Positions 7,595 to 15,448 of a DNA stretch of 35,752 nt are shown one piece after another. Under the pieces are notes generated by a model that saw only the letters and a list, made by a program, of their open reading frames with translations, searched no databases and was not told where the DNA came from. Position 1 is the stretch's first letter. The number at the start of each line of letters is the position of its first letter. Both the position numbers and the translations under genes were made by a program. Source of the stretch: Fimbriimonas ginsengisoli (GTDB lineage Bacteria; Armatimonadota; Fimbriimonadia; Fimbriimonadales; Fimbriimonadaceae); assembly GCA_016179045.1 (NCBI GenBank), contig JACOSL010000019.1:1-35752 (forward strand), read 5' to 3'.

Positions 7595-8620
7595 ATGGGG
7601 ATTGAGTTTGCTTTGGGGCCTGGTCGGTCATTGACCACAACGTTCACGCGGCCTCGCGTGCTGCTTTCGGAGGTGTTGTTCTCGACACCCGACCGAAACT
7701 TTGGAACGCTCGCAGCCCTTCCCTCGAACGTGCAGACTATCGAGTCGGCGTTGCTCTTCAGCACCGGTCATTTGCAGTTCCTCGCCATCGTTGGACCAAG
7801 CGGTTGGGGCAAGACTCACCTGCTCGAAGCGGTTGCCGCACGGGTTCGCCGCGACCTTGGGGTTGGCCCAACGGTGGAGTCGGCGATGGAGTGGGTGTGT
7901 GCGGGCGGCAAGGCGGAGACTCCCGGACCGCTGATCCTGGACAACGTTCAAGACCTGCTCGATGGGCCGCGCACCCGAATGACCCTTCGAGTGATTCTCG
8001 AAAGACGCCTGCGAGCTGCCCGACCAACACTACTGGCCTTCACGGCAGCCAAGCCAACACGCCCGGTAAGACACCTCTTGCCGAACCTGCGCGAATGGAT
8101 GCTCGCCACCATGCCTGCCCCCGACCCCACCGAGCGCGCTCTGGTCATCGACCGGATTGCCACCGGCGAGGGACTGCGCCTTTCGCCGGTGCTCGTTCGC
8201 CTAATGGCGACACGCATGAAGGGCAACGGCCGCACACTGGCGGGTGCGTTGAAGCGGCTTCGCTTGCAGGGCGTCGATTGGATGGACGATTTTCAGGTGT
8301 TGAGGGCGTGTGGCACCCTCGACCCATTTTTTGCCGACAGCTCTGACTGGGACCTGGTGGAGGCCGTCGTACGAACTCTGGATAGGGCAATCGCTCCCAA
8401 TGCCGATCTCGATCGCGGCGGCCTCGCCCTTCACCTGCTGCTGCACGGAGCCGCTCTCAACGAATCTCACGTGGCTCGGCGTTTTGGCATCGAACCTGCC
8501 AAAGCATATGCTGCTGCGGCCCGGTTTGAACGAGCCTCCCGCTCGCTGGGCCTGGCCGCCGCATCGGAGCGACTGTTGGTGCATGCGCTGGTGGACGGCC
8601 TGTCGAAAGACCAGGTTTAG
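7595..8620 (+). CDS. DnaA-like AAA+ ATPase (DnaA paralogue)
   Basis: A 341-residue protein from the ATG at 7595, chosen because GAGAGGA at 7581-7587 lies 7 bases upstream; a TTG at 7526 in the same frame has no such site. Residues about 35-240 match the DnaA/Hda AAA+ domain: Walker A GPSGWGKT (67-74), Walker B LILDNVQDL (113-121, compare LLIDDIQFL of DnaA) and a sensor-2 region GNGRTLAGAL (210-219, compare NVRELEGAL). Residues 277-318 align in pattern with DnaA domain IV (ALHLLLHGAALNESHVARRFG), but where DnaA carries the box-recognition signature GGRDHSTV this protein has GIEPAKAYAAA. It lacks domains I and II. It is therefore not the replication initiator; it may be a regulator of initiation or a transcription factor. 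No dnaN or recF neighbours are present. Confidence 0.75.
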   Translation: MGIEFALGPGRSLTTTFTRPRVLLSEVLFSTPDRNFGTLAALPSNVQTIESALLFSTGHLQFLAIVGPSGWGKTHLLEAVAARVRRDLGVGPTVESAMEWVCAGGKAETPGPLILDNVQDLLDGPRTRMTLRVILERRLRAARPTLLAFTAAKPTRPVRHLLPNLREWMLATMPAPDPTERALVIDRIATGEGLRLSPVLVRLMATRMKGNGRTLAGALKRLRLQGVDWMDDFQVLRACGTLDPFFADSSDWDLVEAVVRTLDRAIAPNADLDRGGLALHLLLHGAALNESHVARRFGIEPAKAYAAAARFERASRSLGLAAASERLLVHALVDGLSKDQV

Positions 8621-8699
8621 CGTCAACCCGGTAGATGTTCGGAGCGAAACCCGGCGCAATCACTAGTAGACTCCGTTTGAGCCTTCGATCGGCGCCGAC

Positions 8700-9962
8700 A
8701 TGAAGACCGTTGAAACCCTTAAGCTGTTGGCCGTGTGGGTCGAACCGACCCACCTGGTCGCGACGGCGCGCATCTTGATGCAGGGCCACAGCCTCAAGAC
8801 CCTCGGGGTTTGCGACGGCGGCAAGCTTGTCGGCATCGTCACCGCGGAAAGACTCGCCGCCCGGCCCGACGACGCTTTTGTAGAGAGCGCTATGGAGCCG
8901 GCCACCCATGTGGTGCAAGGCACGGCCAGCATCCGTAGTGTCGCTGAACTGTTTATGGAGTCTGGAATCGACTCCGCTCCCGTTCTACGCGGCGACCGTT
9001 TCGTTGGTGTTGTAACGGCTACTATGTTGCTGCGTGAGCTCAGCCTATCCTGGGATCCGCTCACCAACCTGTCATGGCAAGACCTTCTCCGGGAGTGGGG
9101 TGTCGAGAATCTCGAGCAGGGTCACGAGGTGACGGTGCTCTTCATCGATTTGGACAACTTTGGGCTATATAACAAACGATATGGCCACACCGTGGGCGAT
9201 AAAGTTCTTCGCCAAGTCGCATCTCTACTGCAGTCCTGCATCGAGCCGGATCGGGACGTGTTGGTGCGCTACGGGGGCGACGAGTTTGCGATCGGAACGC
9301 TTCGAAACCGCTCGGAGTCGGAGGAGTTCGCGGCCATGATCGTCCGCCGTATGCCCGACGCCTTCGTCGATGAGGCTGAGGAACCGGTTACCGCTTGCAT
9401 CGGGGTCTGCGGCGGCAAACGCACAAAGGAACGTGAGCAAGCGCACTACCACTCCACGCTCGACAACCTGATCAACCTGGCCAGCCAAGACTGCAACGCC
9501 AAGAAACGGGCACAGGGCCAGGCCAAGCCTGCGCTTGCGCCCCAACCCGTCGTAGCCAGCAGGGAAGCCGTAGCCGAGCGGTACCCCCGTGTCGGGCACC
9601 CCGACCTCAACGTGGTCGAGGTGCTCGTCGAAGAGACCAACCCCAATTCGATGACCACCGTGCTGCTAGCCGCTGGGGAGGCCATCGTGAGCGGCGTAAG
9701 CGCCCGCATGGGCGGTCTTGCAACCAAGTCGGTTGCTGCCGCCACCGCCAAGGCGATCGAACGGGCCTATCCGGGTTCCTTCATGCGCGTCGACGACCTC
9801 CAGCTCACCGATGGCGGCGGAGGCATGCGCGTGGCGACGATTACCGCTCAAGTCACCGACTCCGGCGGAAGCCGTCAAGCCTCGGGCGCGGCGGAGGTCA
9901 CCGCCGACTTGTATCAAGGGGTCGCCGAAGCGACCTTGCAGGCCTTCTTCAGCGTCCGCTAG
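8700..9962 (+). CDS. CBS-pair diguanylate cyclase with LeuA-regulatory-like C-terminal domain
   Basis: A 420-residue cytoplasmic protein with no membrane segment. Residues 1-115 form two CBS motifs (LGVCDGGKLVGIVTAE, SAPVLRGDRFVGVVTA) that would bind an adenine nucleotide. Residues about 118-270 form a GGDEF domain with DPLTNL, FIDLDNFGLYNKRYGH and an intact YGGDEF (191-196), so diguanylate cyclase activity is likely. The product-inhibition site RxxD would be residues 183-186 but reads PDRD, so feedback inhibition is probably lost. Residues about 300-420 form a separate alpha/beta domain (AIVSGVSARMGGLATKSV, VDDLQLTDGGGG, TADLYQGVAEATLQAF). Its pattern recalls the allosteric dimer domain of 2-isopropylmalate synthase, although it could be another small double-psi or dsRBD-like fold. 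Its stop overlaps the convergent gene's stop by 14 bases. Confidence 0.85.
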   Translation: MKTVETLKLLAVWVEPTHLVATARILMQGHSLKTLGVCDGGKLVGIVTAERLAARPDDAFVESAMEPATHVVQGTASIRSVAELFMESGIDSAPVLRGDRFVGVVTATMLLRELSLSWDPLTNLSWQDLLREWGVENLEQGHEVTVLFIDLDNFGLYNKRYGHTVGDKVLRQVASLLQSCIEPDRDVLVRYGGDEFAIGTLRNRSESEEFAAMIVRRMPDAFVDEAEEPVTACIGVCGGKRTKEREQAHYHSTLDNLINLASQDCNAKKRAQGQAKPALAPQPVVASREAVAERYPRVGHPDLNVVEVLVEETNPNSMTTVLLAAGEAIVSGVSARMGGLATKSVAAATAKAIERAYPGSFMRVDDLQLTDGGGGMRVATITAQVTDSGGSRQASGAAEVTADLYQGVAEATLQAFFSVR

Positions 9963-11382
9963 CGTGCCGGGGCTTGCGCTTTGGCTTTGCCGCCGGCTTC
10001 GGAGCCGGTTTCGGCCGAACGGGCACGCGGATCGTGACCGAATTGCCGTCAAGCCAGGCAGTCAAGTTCGCATCTCCGACGGCGATCGGATGGAGGATGC
10101 CGCCCTGATCGACCCACGCGGAGCCCGCGGCTGACCAGAAGATGACTGCGTTCGGCACCGCCTTACCATCGCGAAGCAGGCTGAAGGCGCCTTCGCCGCC
10201 GATAGCGATATTCGGCGGCCCCTTGAGCGCGAACTGCGGCGCAGAGCCCGACCCTTTGGCGCCCTCGGTAAAGACCAGGATCGCATCGGCCACCGGCCGC
10301 TCCGTGCCGTCGCTCGGCCGGTTCAGGGCCAGCCCGCCGAGGCTGAGGCACGTGCTGCCACCCCCGTCCAGGTTCATCGCATCAACGCAGCCCAAGCGCA
10401 GCACGATTGCCGCAAGCTCATCCAAGCTCGCGCCATCGCTGAATGCTTGTCTCCCGTCGACTGCGACCAATACTAGATCCCCCATCGGCGTGAGACCAAC
10501 CGCTGAGCGCGGATGCCGCTTGAGAGCCAATGCATCGCGAAAGCGCTCCTCCTTCCAATCGATCGCGAGCTTGCCGGCGCGAACGAGGAAAGGCCCCCCG
10601 CCGACCGCGTTCGGGTACTGGCGCCAGTCGAGCCCGTCTGTCTGCCAGTGAATACGGATTCGCTGGCCGACGGCGGCCCGAACCAGGGCGGCCTCGCTTG
10701 AGCCGGAGGCAACCAGTGCCGCCTCACCCGGGCCAAGCGATCTCTTCGTCAGGTCCTTAACGACTTCAGAAATCTCGAGATCGGCGTCGCACTCGGCTCC
10801 CCAACTTGCGCTTGGACTTCTCAAGAGCAACGCCGTGTTCGGCCCGGATGCGAGCACAAATCCAGTTGCGGGGGTGTCGAGCGTGACCCGGTCGCCGGTG
10901 GCGAGTTCGTTGATCCCATCGAGGGGCAGGCCCGCTCCGCCTGGCAAGATCACTTTACCCGTCCAGGTTGGCAGCGCAAACGTGGCGCCCTCCTCGCCCC
11001 ATGCCAGCACGGCTCTCGGGAATGTGGGCACCGAATCTAGCCGGCCTGCCTTCAAGAACAGACCCAAAGGGTCGCCGGTATAGGGAACGTGGAAGAAGTC
11101 GGCGTTGATGCCCGCGATCGCCTTCGTTCGCTGAACCATATGGGTCACGGTGTCGCGGCCCTTGGTGACGGTATCGTCGAACACCGCTTCGCCCGCCAGT
11201 TCAGGTTCAGCGCGAAGCGAACTACATTTGAGGCTGATGCGAAGGGAATGGACGATGCGCGGCACCGCCCGCTCGATCTCCTCCCGATACACCACGCCGG
11301 GGGCGACCCGCTTCTCCCAGATCTGGCCGGGGGCGCCGGTCAGACAGGCGAGGGCGGCGGCGACTATCGCGAGGCGTCGCAT
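9949..11382 (-). CDS. Exported phosphodiester glycosidase family protein (NAGPA domain)
   Basis: A 477-residue protein. I chose the ATG at 11382 because it gives a clean signal peptide (MRRLAIVAAALACLTG) with a GGA-rich site just upstream; the frame is open further upstream but overlaps ldcA. The mature part has the phosphodiester glycosidase (NAGPA/DUF2233) pattern: AGINADFFHV near the start, GGGPFLVRAGK, VGLTPMGDLVLVAVDGRQ, and the hallmark MNLDGGGST, followed by ERPVADAILVF. These enzymes remove sugars from phosphodiester-linked or capsule-type glycans. The last 20 residues are a Pro/Lys/Arg tail. It overlaps the 3' end of ldcA by 19 bases, so the two form one operon that probably acts on envelope polymers. 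Its 3' end overlaps the convergent GGDEF gene. Confidence 0.85.
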   Translation of the reverse strand: MRRLAIVAAALACLTGAPGQIWEKRVAPGVVYREEIERAVPRIVHSLRISLKCSSLRAEPELAGEAVFDDTVTKGRDTVTHMVQRTKAIAGINADFFHVPYTGDPLGLFLKAGRLDSVPTFPRAVLAWGEEGATFALPTWTGKVILPGGAGLPLDGINELATGDRVTLDTPATGFVLASGPNTALLLRSPSASWGAECDADLEISEVVKDLTKRSLGPGEAALVASGSSEAALVRAAVGQRIRIHWQTDGLDWRQYPNAVGGGPFLVRAGKLAIDWKEERFRDALALKRHPRSAVGLTPMGDLVLVAVDGRQAFSDGASLDELAAIVLRLGCVDAMNLDGGGSTCLSLGGLALNRPSDGTERPVADAILVFTEGAKGSGSAPQFALKGPPNIAIGGEGAFSLLRDGKAVPNAVIFWSAAGSAWVDQGGILHPIAVGDANLTAWLDGNSVTIRVPVRPKPAPKPAAKPKRKPRHASGR

Positions 11383-12308
11383 ATGCTTTCCAGGTAAGTC
11401 AGAGTCCCGGCGTCGGCATCGAGCCGAGCCCGAATCCCGAGGGGCAGAGTGAGCATAGCCTGCATGTGGCCGAATGGAAAGCCGACCACCGCGGGGATGC
11501 CGAGGGGCGCGATGCGCTCGCGCACGATGTCCTCCCATGGGCGGGAGCCGATCAGGGGATCGCATTGCTCGTCGGTGTGGGTCATCTCGCCGACCGCGAT
11601 GCCCGCCGCCGATTCCAGCACCCCGGCCAGGAGCAGGTGGGTGAACATGGCGTCCACGCGGTGTGGTTGCTCGTCGACGTCTTCGATTATGAGAATCTTG
11701 CCACGGGCATCGAGCAGATCGGGGGTGGCGAGGCTGTCGGTGAGAAGGCAGAGGCAGCCGCCCGTGACCTCACCTTCGGCGATGCCCGGCGTGATGGTGC
11801 GGGCTCGCGGCGCTTCGGGGGGGATCGGGTTGCCGCCCGAAAGCACGGCGAGGAACGACTGGTAAACCCAAGGCTCGCGCGGCGTGTGGAAGGTGATGCT
11901 CATCGGCGAGTACACCGTCGCCAGCCCGCGCCTCAGCAGGGCTAGGTGGAGGGTGGTGATGTCGCTATAACCCAGTAGCATCTTGCCCGAACCGGCCATT
12001 CGGTCGAGGTCGAGCATCCGCATCAGCCGCGCGCATCCGTAGCCGCCGCGCGAGCAGAGCACCGCCGCGCAGTCGGGATCGTCGAACGCCTGCTGAAGAT
12101 CGGCGGCCCGCTCTTTGTCGCTGCCCGCGAAGTAGTCCTGCGAGCCCAGCGCATGCCGCCCGTAAGCCACGCGCAGCCCCTGGGCCCTCAGAAGCTCTTC
12201 CATCGCGGCGAGCTTTTCCTCGGGCAGGGGCGAGGCGGGCGAGACGACGCGCACGGTGTCTCCCGCCCGCAGGGCACGCGGCTTGCGCATGGCGACCAGC
12301 ATATCCAT
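11364..12308 (-). CDS. ldcA: Muramoyltetrapeptide LD-carboxypeptidase (S66 family)
   Basis: A 314-residue serine peptidase that trims the terminal D-Ala from murein tetrapeptides during peptidoglycan recycling. The catalytic triad is visible: nucleophile S115 in GYSDITTL, E209 in LIIEDVDEQPHRVD and H281 in GFPFGH, spaced as in characterised LdcA proteins. The family signature CSRGGYGCARLMRMLD is at 85-100. No signal peptide is seen, so it should be cytoplasmic. The start could be M1, M3 or M7 (ATG at 12290); the family homology begins around residue 10. It is the first gene of a two-gene minus-strand operon and diverges from the ribosomal operon at rpsN. Confidence 0.92.
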   Translation of the reverse strand: MDMLVAMRKPRALRAGDTVRVVSPASPLPEEKLAAMEELLRAQGLRVAYGRHALGSQDYFAGSDKERAADLQQAFDDPDCAAVLCSRGGYGCARLMRMLDLDRMAGSGKMLLGYSDITTLHLALLRRGLATVYSPMSITFHTPREPWVYQSFLAVLSGGNPIPPEAPRARTITPGIAEGEVTGGCLCLLTDSLATPDLLDARGKILIIEDVDEQPHRVDAMFTHLLLAGVLESAAGIAVGEMTHTDEQCDPLIGSRPWEDIVRERIAPLGIPAVVGFPFGHMQAMLTLPLGIRARLDADAGTLTYLESICDASR

Positions 12309-12422
12309 AGCGAATCAGACGTGGCGGGGCGGGCCCACGAATCGCATCTAGGGCGGCCGACCGATCTGGATGAGTCTAGGGTGCCATGGGCTTTAGCCAG
12401 TTGGCAGAGTGAGCTTCACCTT

Positions 12423-12444
12423 GGCACGGGTTGAAACCCATGCC
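12423..12444. repeat. 22-bp near-perfect palindrome between ldcA and rpsN
   Basis: The arms GGCACGGGTT and AACCCATGCC pair with one mismatch around two central bases. The palindrome lies in the 277-base divergent region between ldcA and rpsN (12309-12585), upstream of a possible -10 box. It could be an operator for either gene or a leader hairpin. Otherwise I see only GC-rich sequence and the small hairpin GGCCC-CGGA-GGGCC at 12492-12505 in this region. Confidence 0.45.
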
Positions 12445-12477
12445 ATTCAGCCGCCAACCTCCGGCGAGCCAATCGGG

Positions 12478-12483
12478 TATGAT
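12478..12483 (+). promoter_or_regulatory. Candidate -10 box for the rpsN operon
   Basis: TATGAT occurs about 100 bases before rpsN in the only sizeable non-coding gap upstream of the ribosomal genes. No TTGACA-like -35 is found at the normal distance. Inverted CCTCCGG (12458-12464) and CCGGAGG (12496-12502) flank it. Confidence 0.3.
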
Positions 12484-12585
12484 CTGCCTTCGGCCCCGGA
12501 GGGCCAACACAACCAAGCCACGGGCCAGGCGCGCCGCTTCCTCGCCGGAGCGAAGGCGAACCAGCCCGACAACGGCGGGAGAAGA

Positions 12586-12771
12586 ATGGCGAAACAATGT
12601 CTGATTGAAAAACAGAAGCGCAAGCCCAAGTTCAAGGTGCGGCGCTACAACCGGTGCTCGCTCTGCGGGCGCGACAGCGGTTACATCCGATTTTTCGGCG
12701 TCTGCCGGATTTGCTTTCGCGAGAAGGCGCACATGGGCCAGTTGCCCGGCGTAACCAAGTCGAGCTGGTAA
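12586..12771 (+). CDS. rpsN: 30S ribosomal protein S14, zinc type
   Basis: A 61-residue type Z S14, assembled late into the 30S head. The start ATG at 12586 follows GGGAGAAG and begins with MAKQCLIEK; the longer open frame upstream is not used. The zinc ligands are the two pairs CSLC and CRIC. It ends with the usual GVTKSSW. It is the first gene of this plus-strand ribosomal run; rplE, rplX and rplN, which normally precede it in the spc operon, are absent here. It lies 12 bases before rpsH. Confidence 0.97.
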   Translation: MAKQCLIEKQKRKPKFKVRRYNRCSLCGRDSGYIRFFGVCRICFREKAHMGQLPGVTKSSW

Positions 12772-12783
12772 AGGAGGTTCACG

Positions 12784-13179
12784 ATGCATAGCGATCCAAT
12801 CGCGGACCTTCTCACGCGAATTCGAAACGGCGCGCAGGCGCATCTCGATTCGGTGGTGATTCCGCACAGCAAGATCAAGGTGGAGATCGTCAAGATTCTC
12901 GAGGCGGAGGGCTATCTAACTGGCCACGAAGTCTCCACTGAAGCGAAGTTCCCGACGATCAAGGCGCACATCCGCTACGATGCCAAGCGTAAGCCGCTGA
13001 TCAACAAAATCAGGCGCGTCAGCAAGCCCGGCTTGCGGGTGTACAAGCCCTGCGGCGAGCTGCGGCCCCTGCGAAGCGGCCTTGCCACGCGCATTCTTTC
13101 GACAAGCCAAGGCCTGATGACCGACCGCGAGGCGCGGCGACGCCAGATCGGCGGCGAAGTCATTTGCGAGGTGTTTTGA
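12784..13179 (+). CDS. rpsH: 30S ribosomal protein S8
   Basis: A 131-residue 16S rRNA-binding protein of the 30S platform. It starts with MHSDPIADLLTRIRNG and ends with GLMTDREARRRQIGGEVICEVF-type residues, both characteristic. A perfect AAAGGAGG at 12770-12777 lies 6 bases before the ATG, the strongest ribosome-binding site in this operon. Known family members also repress spc-type operons by binding the mRNA; no S8 site was identified here. Confidence 0.97.
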   Translation: MHSDPIADLLTRIRNGAQAHLDSVVIPHSKIKVEIVKILEAEGYLTGHEVSTEAKFPTIKAHIRYDAKRKPLINKIRRVSKPGLRVYKPCGELRPLRSGLATRILSTSQGLMTDREARRRQIGGEVICEVF

Positions 13180-13180
13180 T

Positions 13181-13750
13181 ATGTCGCGAATCGGCAGAAG
13201 TCCCATCCCGATCCCGAGCGGCGTGAGCATCAGCGTCGTCGACGGAAACGTGGTCATGGTCAAGGGCCCGAAGGGCGAATTGCAGCAAGCGATCTCGGGC
13301 GATCTCACCGTGCGGCAAGAAGAGAGCACGCTGTTCGTCGAGCGGCCCGACAACCTGCGCGAGCATCGCAGCCAGCATGGCCTTGCCCGCACTCTGATCA
13401 ACAACATGGTGGTCGGGGTAACCCAAGGCCACTCGAAGTCCCTCGACATCGTCGGAGTGGGCTATCGCGCCCAAATGGAGGGCCGCAACCTCCTGCTGAA
13501 CATGGGTTATTCGCATCCGGTTCGGATCGCCGCCGCCCCCGGCATCACGTTCGAGCTGATCTCAAACGACAAAGCGCGAACGCAGCAAATCAAGGTGAGC
13601 GGAATCGATAGGCAGCTCGTCGGCCAGATGGCGGCCGACGTTCGCAAGGTGCGCAAGCCCGAGCCCTACAAGGGCAAAGGCATCCGCTACAGCGGCGAGA
13701 TCGTTCGGCTCAAGGCGGGCAAGCGCGCCGCTGCCGTCGCTAAGAAGTAA
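13181..13750 (+). CDS. rplF: 50S ribosomal protein L6
   Basis: A 189-residue protein of the L7/L12 stalk base near the sarcin-ricin loop. It starts with [15 protein letters not shown] and shows the duplicated alpha/beta fold with the C-terminal motif [20 protein letters not shown]. It is one base from the rpsH stop. The length is slightly above the typical 177-180 residues, the excess being a basic tail [12 protein letters not shown]. Confidence 0.97.
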   Translation: MSRIGRSPIPIPSGVSISVVDGNVVMVKGPKGELQQAISGDLTVRQEESTLFVERPDNLREHRSQHGLARTLINNMVVGVTQGHSKSLDIVGVGYRAQMEGRNLLLNMGYSHPVRIAAAPGITFELISNDKARTQQIKVSGIDRQLVGQMAADVRKVRKPEPYKGKGIRYSGEIVRLKAGKRAAAVAKK

Positions 13751-13754
13751 ACAC

Positions 13755-14105
13755 ATGGCAACACCGACAAGAACCGAAATGAGGCAGGTACGCCATGAGC
13801 GCCTGCGCAAGCGAGTGGTGGGCACGGCGGAGCGACCGCGATTGGCCGTGTTCCGCAGCCTGAAGCACATTTACGCGCAGGTCATCGACGATGGCGCGGG
13901 CGTGACGATAGCCGCCGCCAGCAGCCAAGAGAAGGCACTTGGCGCCGGGAGCGTGAGCGGCGCGAAGCAGGTTGGCCAGGAAGTGGCCAAGCGTGCCCAG
14001 GCGAAGGGAATCAAGCAGGTGGTGTTCGACCGCGGCGGATGCCGTTTTCACGGTCGGGTGGCGAGCCTAGCCGAGGGCGCGCGCGAAGCGGGATTGGAGT
14101 TTTAA
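13755..14105 (+). CDS. rplR: 50S ribosomal protein L18
   Basis: A 116-residue 5S rRNA-binding protein. Recognisable stretches are [20 protein letters not shown] near the N-terminus and [28 protein letters not shown] at the end. It starts 4 bases after the rplF stop and is followed by rpsE after 2 bases, in the standard spc order. Confidence 0.97.
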   Translation: MATPTRTEMRQVRHERLRKRVVGTAERPRLAVFRSLKHIYAQVIDDGAGVTIAAASSQEKALGAGSVSGAKQVGQEVAKRAQAKGIKQVVFDRGGCRFHGRVASLAEGAREAGLEF

Positions 14106-14107
14106 GC

Positions 14108-14680
14108 ATGAGGATGATGAGCAGACTGAGCGGCAAGCGCGAGAGCCGCAACACCGAGGGGCCCCAGCTTGACGTTCGCGTCGTTCGGACCAACAAGGTG
14201 TTCAAGACCCACAAGGGCGGCAAGACCGCGTCCTGGTCGATCCTGGTGGTCGTCGGCGACAACCACGGACAGGTCGGCGTCGGCTTGGGCAAGGCGCGCG
14301 GCATTCCCGACGCCATCCGCAAGGCGGAGGACGCCGCGCGCAAGGGGATGTTTCCCGTTCCCATGATCGGCAAGACGATCGCCCACGAGGTGACCGCGAT
14401 CAGCGGCACCGCCAAGGTGATCTTGAGGCCCGCCGCAGCCGGAACCGGCGTCAAGGCGGGGGGGGCGGTACGCGCTTGCCTTGAGGCAGCCGGCATCCAC
14501 GACGTGCTCGCCAAGTCGCTGGGCTCGCGCAACGCGATCAACATGGCGTACGCGACGATGGCGGCGTTCAAGAGCCTGAGCTCGCCAGAGGCGGTAGCCG
14601 AGAGGCGGGGTCTCGAGGTTAAGCACCTCGTGCCGTGGCTTGAGAAGGCGCGTAAGGAGGAGGCGGATGCTGCGTATTAA
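14108..14680 (+). CDS. rpsE: 30S ribosomal protein S5
   Basis: A 190-residue protein of the decoding-accuracy region of the 30S subunit. The ATG at 14108 is chosen because GGAG lies about 9 bases upstream and it directly follows the rplR stop; the open frame further upstream overlaps rplR. The dsRBD-like N-domain shows TASWSILVVVGDNHGQVGVGLGKA, and the C-domain KSLGSRNAINMAYATMAA. Its 3' end overlaps rpmD by 14 bases. Confidence 0.96.
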   Translation: MRMMSRLSGKRESRNTEGPQLDVRVVRTNKVFKTHKGGKTASWSILVVVGDNHGQVGVGLGKARGIPDAIRKAEDAARKGMFPVPMIGKTIAHEVTAISGTAKVILRPAAAGTGVKAGGAVRACLEAAGIHDVLAKSLGSRNAINMAYATMAAFKSLSSPEAVAERRGLEVKHLVPWLEKARKEEADAAY

Positions 14681-15011
14681 GCTGGTCCGCAGCATTTACG
14701 GCAACAACCCGCGCAACCGGGCGACGGTCGCCGCGCTCGGCCTGCGCCGCATGCAGCAGGTTGTCGAGCATGACGACACGCCTTCGATCCGGGGCCTGAT
14801 CCACCACGTGAAGCACCTGTTGCTCGTGGAGACGGTGGAGGGTTCGCGCATGCCGAAGGCTGCGAGGGACGGCAAGGCAGCGCCTAAGCCGGCGCCCGCC
14901 AAGCCCGAGGCGACCCTGAAGGCTGAAAAGCCAAAGGCGGCGAAGCCGTCCGCGCCCAAGAAGGCAGCGCCGAAGAAGGCGCCCGCCGAGAAACCGGAGG
15001 CACCCAAGTGA
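14667..15011 (+). CDS. rpmD: 50S ribosomal protein L30 with long basic C-terminal extension
   Basis: A 114-residue protein. The first 60 residues are a normal L30 ([53 protein letters not shown]). The ATG at 14667 follows a perfect AAGGAGG at 14654-14660 inside the end of rpsE. After the core, about 50 residues of Ala/Lys/Pro repeats ([22 protein letters not shown]) roughly double the usual length. This tail is probably disordered and could bind rRNA. It ends 4 bases before the end of its overlap with rplO (start 15008). Confidence 0.93.
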   Translation: MLRIKLVRSIYGNNPRNRATVAALGLRRMQQVVEHDDTPSIRGLIHHVKHLLLVETVEGSRMPKAARDGKAAPKPAPAKPEATLKAEKPKAAKPSAPKKAAPKKAPAEKPEAPK

Positions 15012-15448
15012 AGCTGCACGAATTTAAACCATCGCCGGGCTCGTCGACCCGCAAGCGCCGGATTGCCCGCGGCATAGGCTCAGGCATGGGCAAGACGGCA
15101 ACGCGCGGCACCAAGGGCCAGAAGGCGCGAAGGCAGATCCACCCGAACTTCGAGGGCGGGCAAACCCCCATCCAAAGGCGGCTGCCGGTCAAGAAGGGCT
15201 TTCGCAACATAAACCACAAGGAGTTTGCGATCGTCAACCTCGATGATCTCGAAAAGCTGTTCAAGGCGGGCGACGAAGTCACCCCCGAAAACCTGATCAA
15301 GACTGGAATCATCCCCGGCGTCAAGGACGGGGTCAAGGTTCTCGGTTTCGGCTCGCTAACCAAGAAGCTGACCGTGAAAGCCCATAAATTCAGTAAGAGC
15401 GCGCAGGCGGCGATCGCGGGCAAGGGCGGAGAGGCAATAACCCTGTGA
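15008..15448 (+). CDS. rplO: 50S ribosomal protein L15
   Basis: A 146-residue protein of the large subunit. It starts with [26 protein letters not shown] and shows the conserved [10 protein letters not shown] and [18 protein letters not shown], plus a typical C-terminal [11 protein letters not shown]. The GTG start overlaps the end of rpmD (ATGA-like overlap at 15008-15011), and the gene overlaps secY by 4 bases. Confidence 0.97.
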   Translation: MKLHEFKPSPGSSTRKRRIARGIGSGMGKTATRGTKGQKARRQIHPNFEGGQTPIQRRLPVKKGFRNINHKEFAIVNLDDLEKLFKAGDEVTPENLIKTGIIPGVKDGVKVLGFGSLTKKLTVKAHKFSKSAQAAIAGKGGEAITL

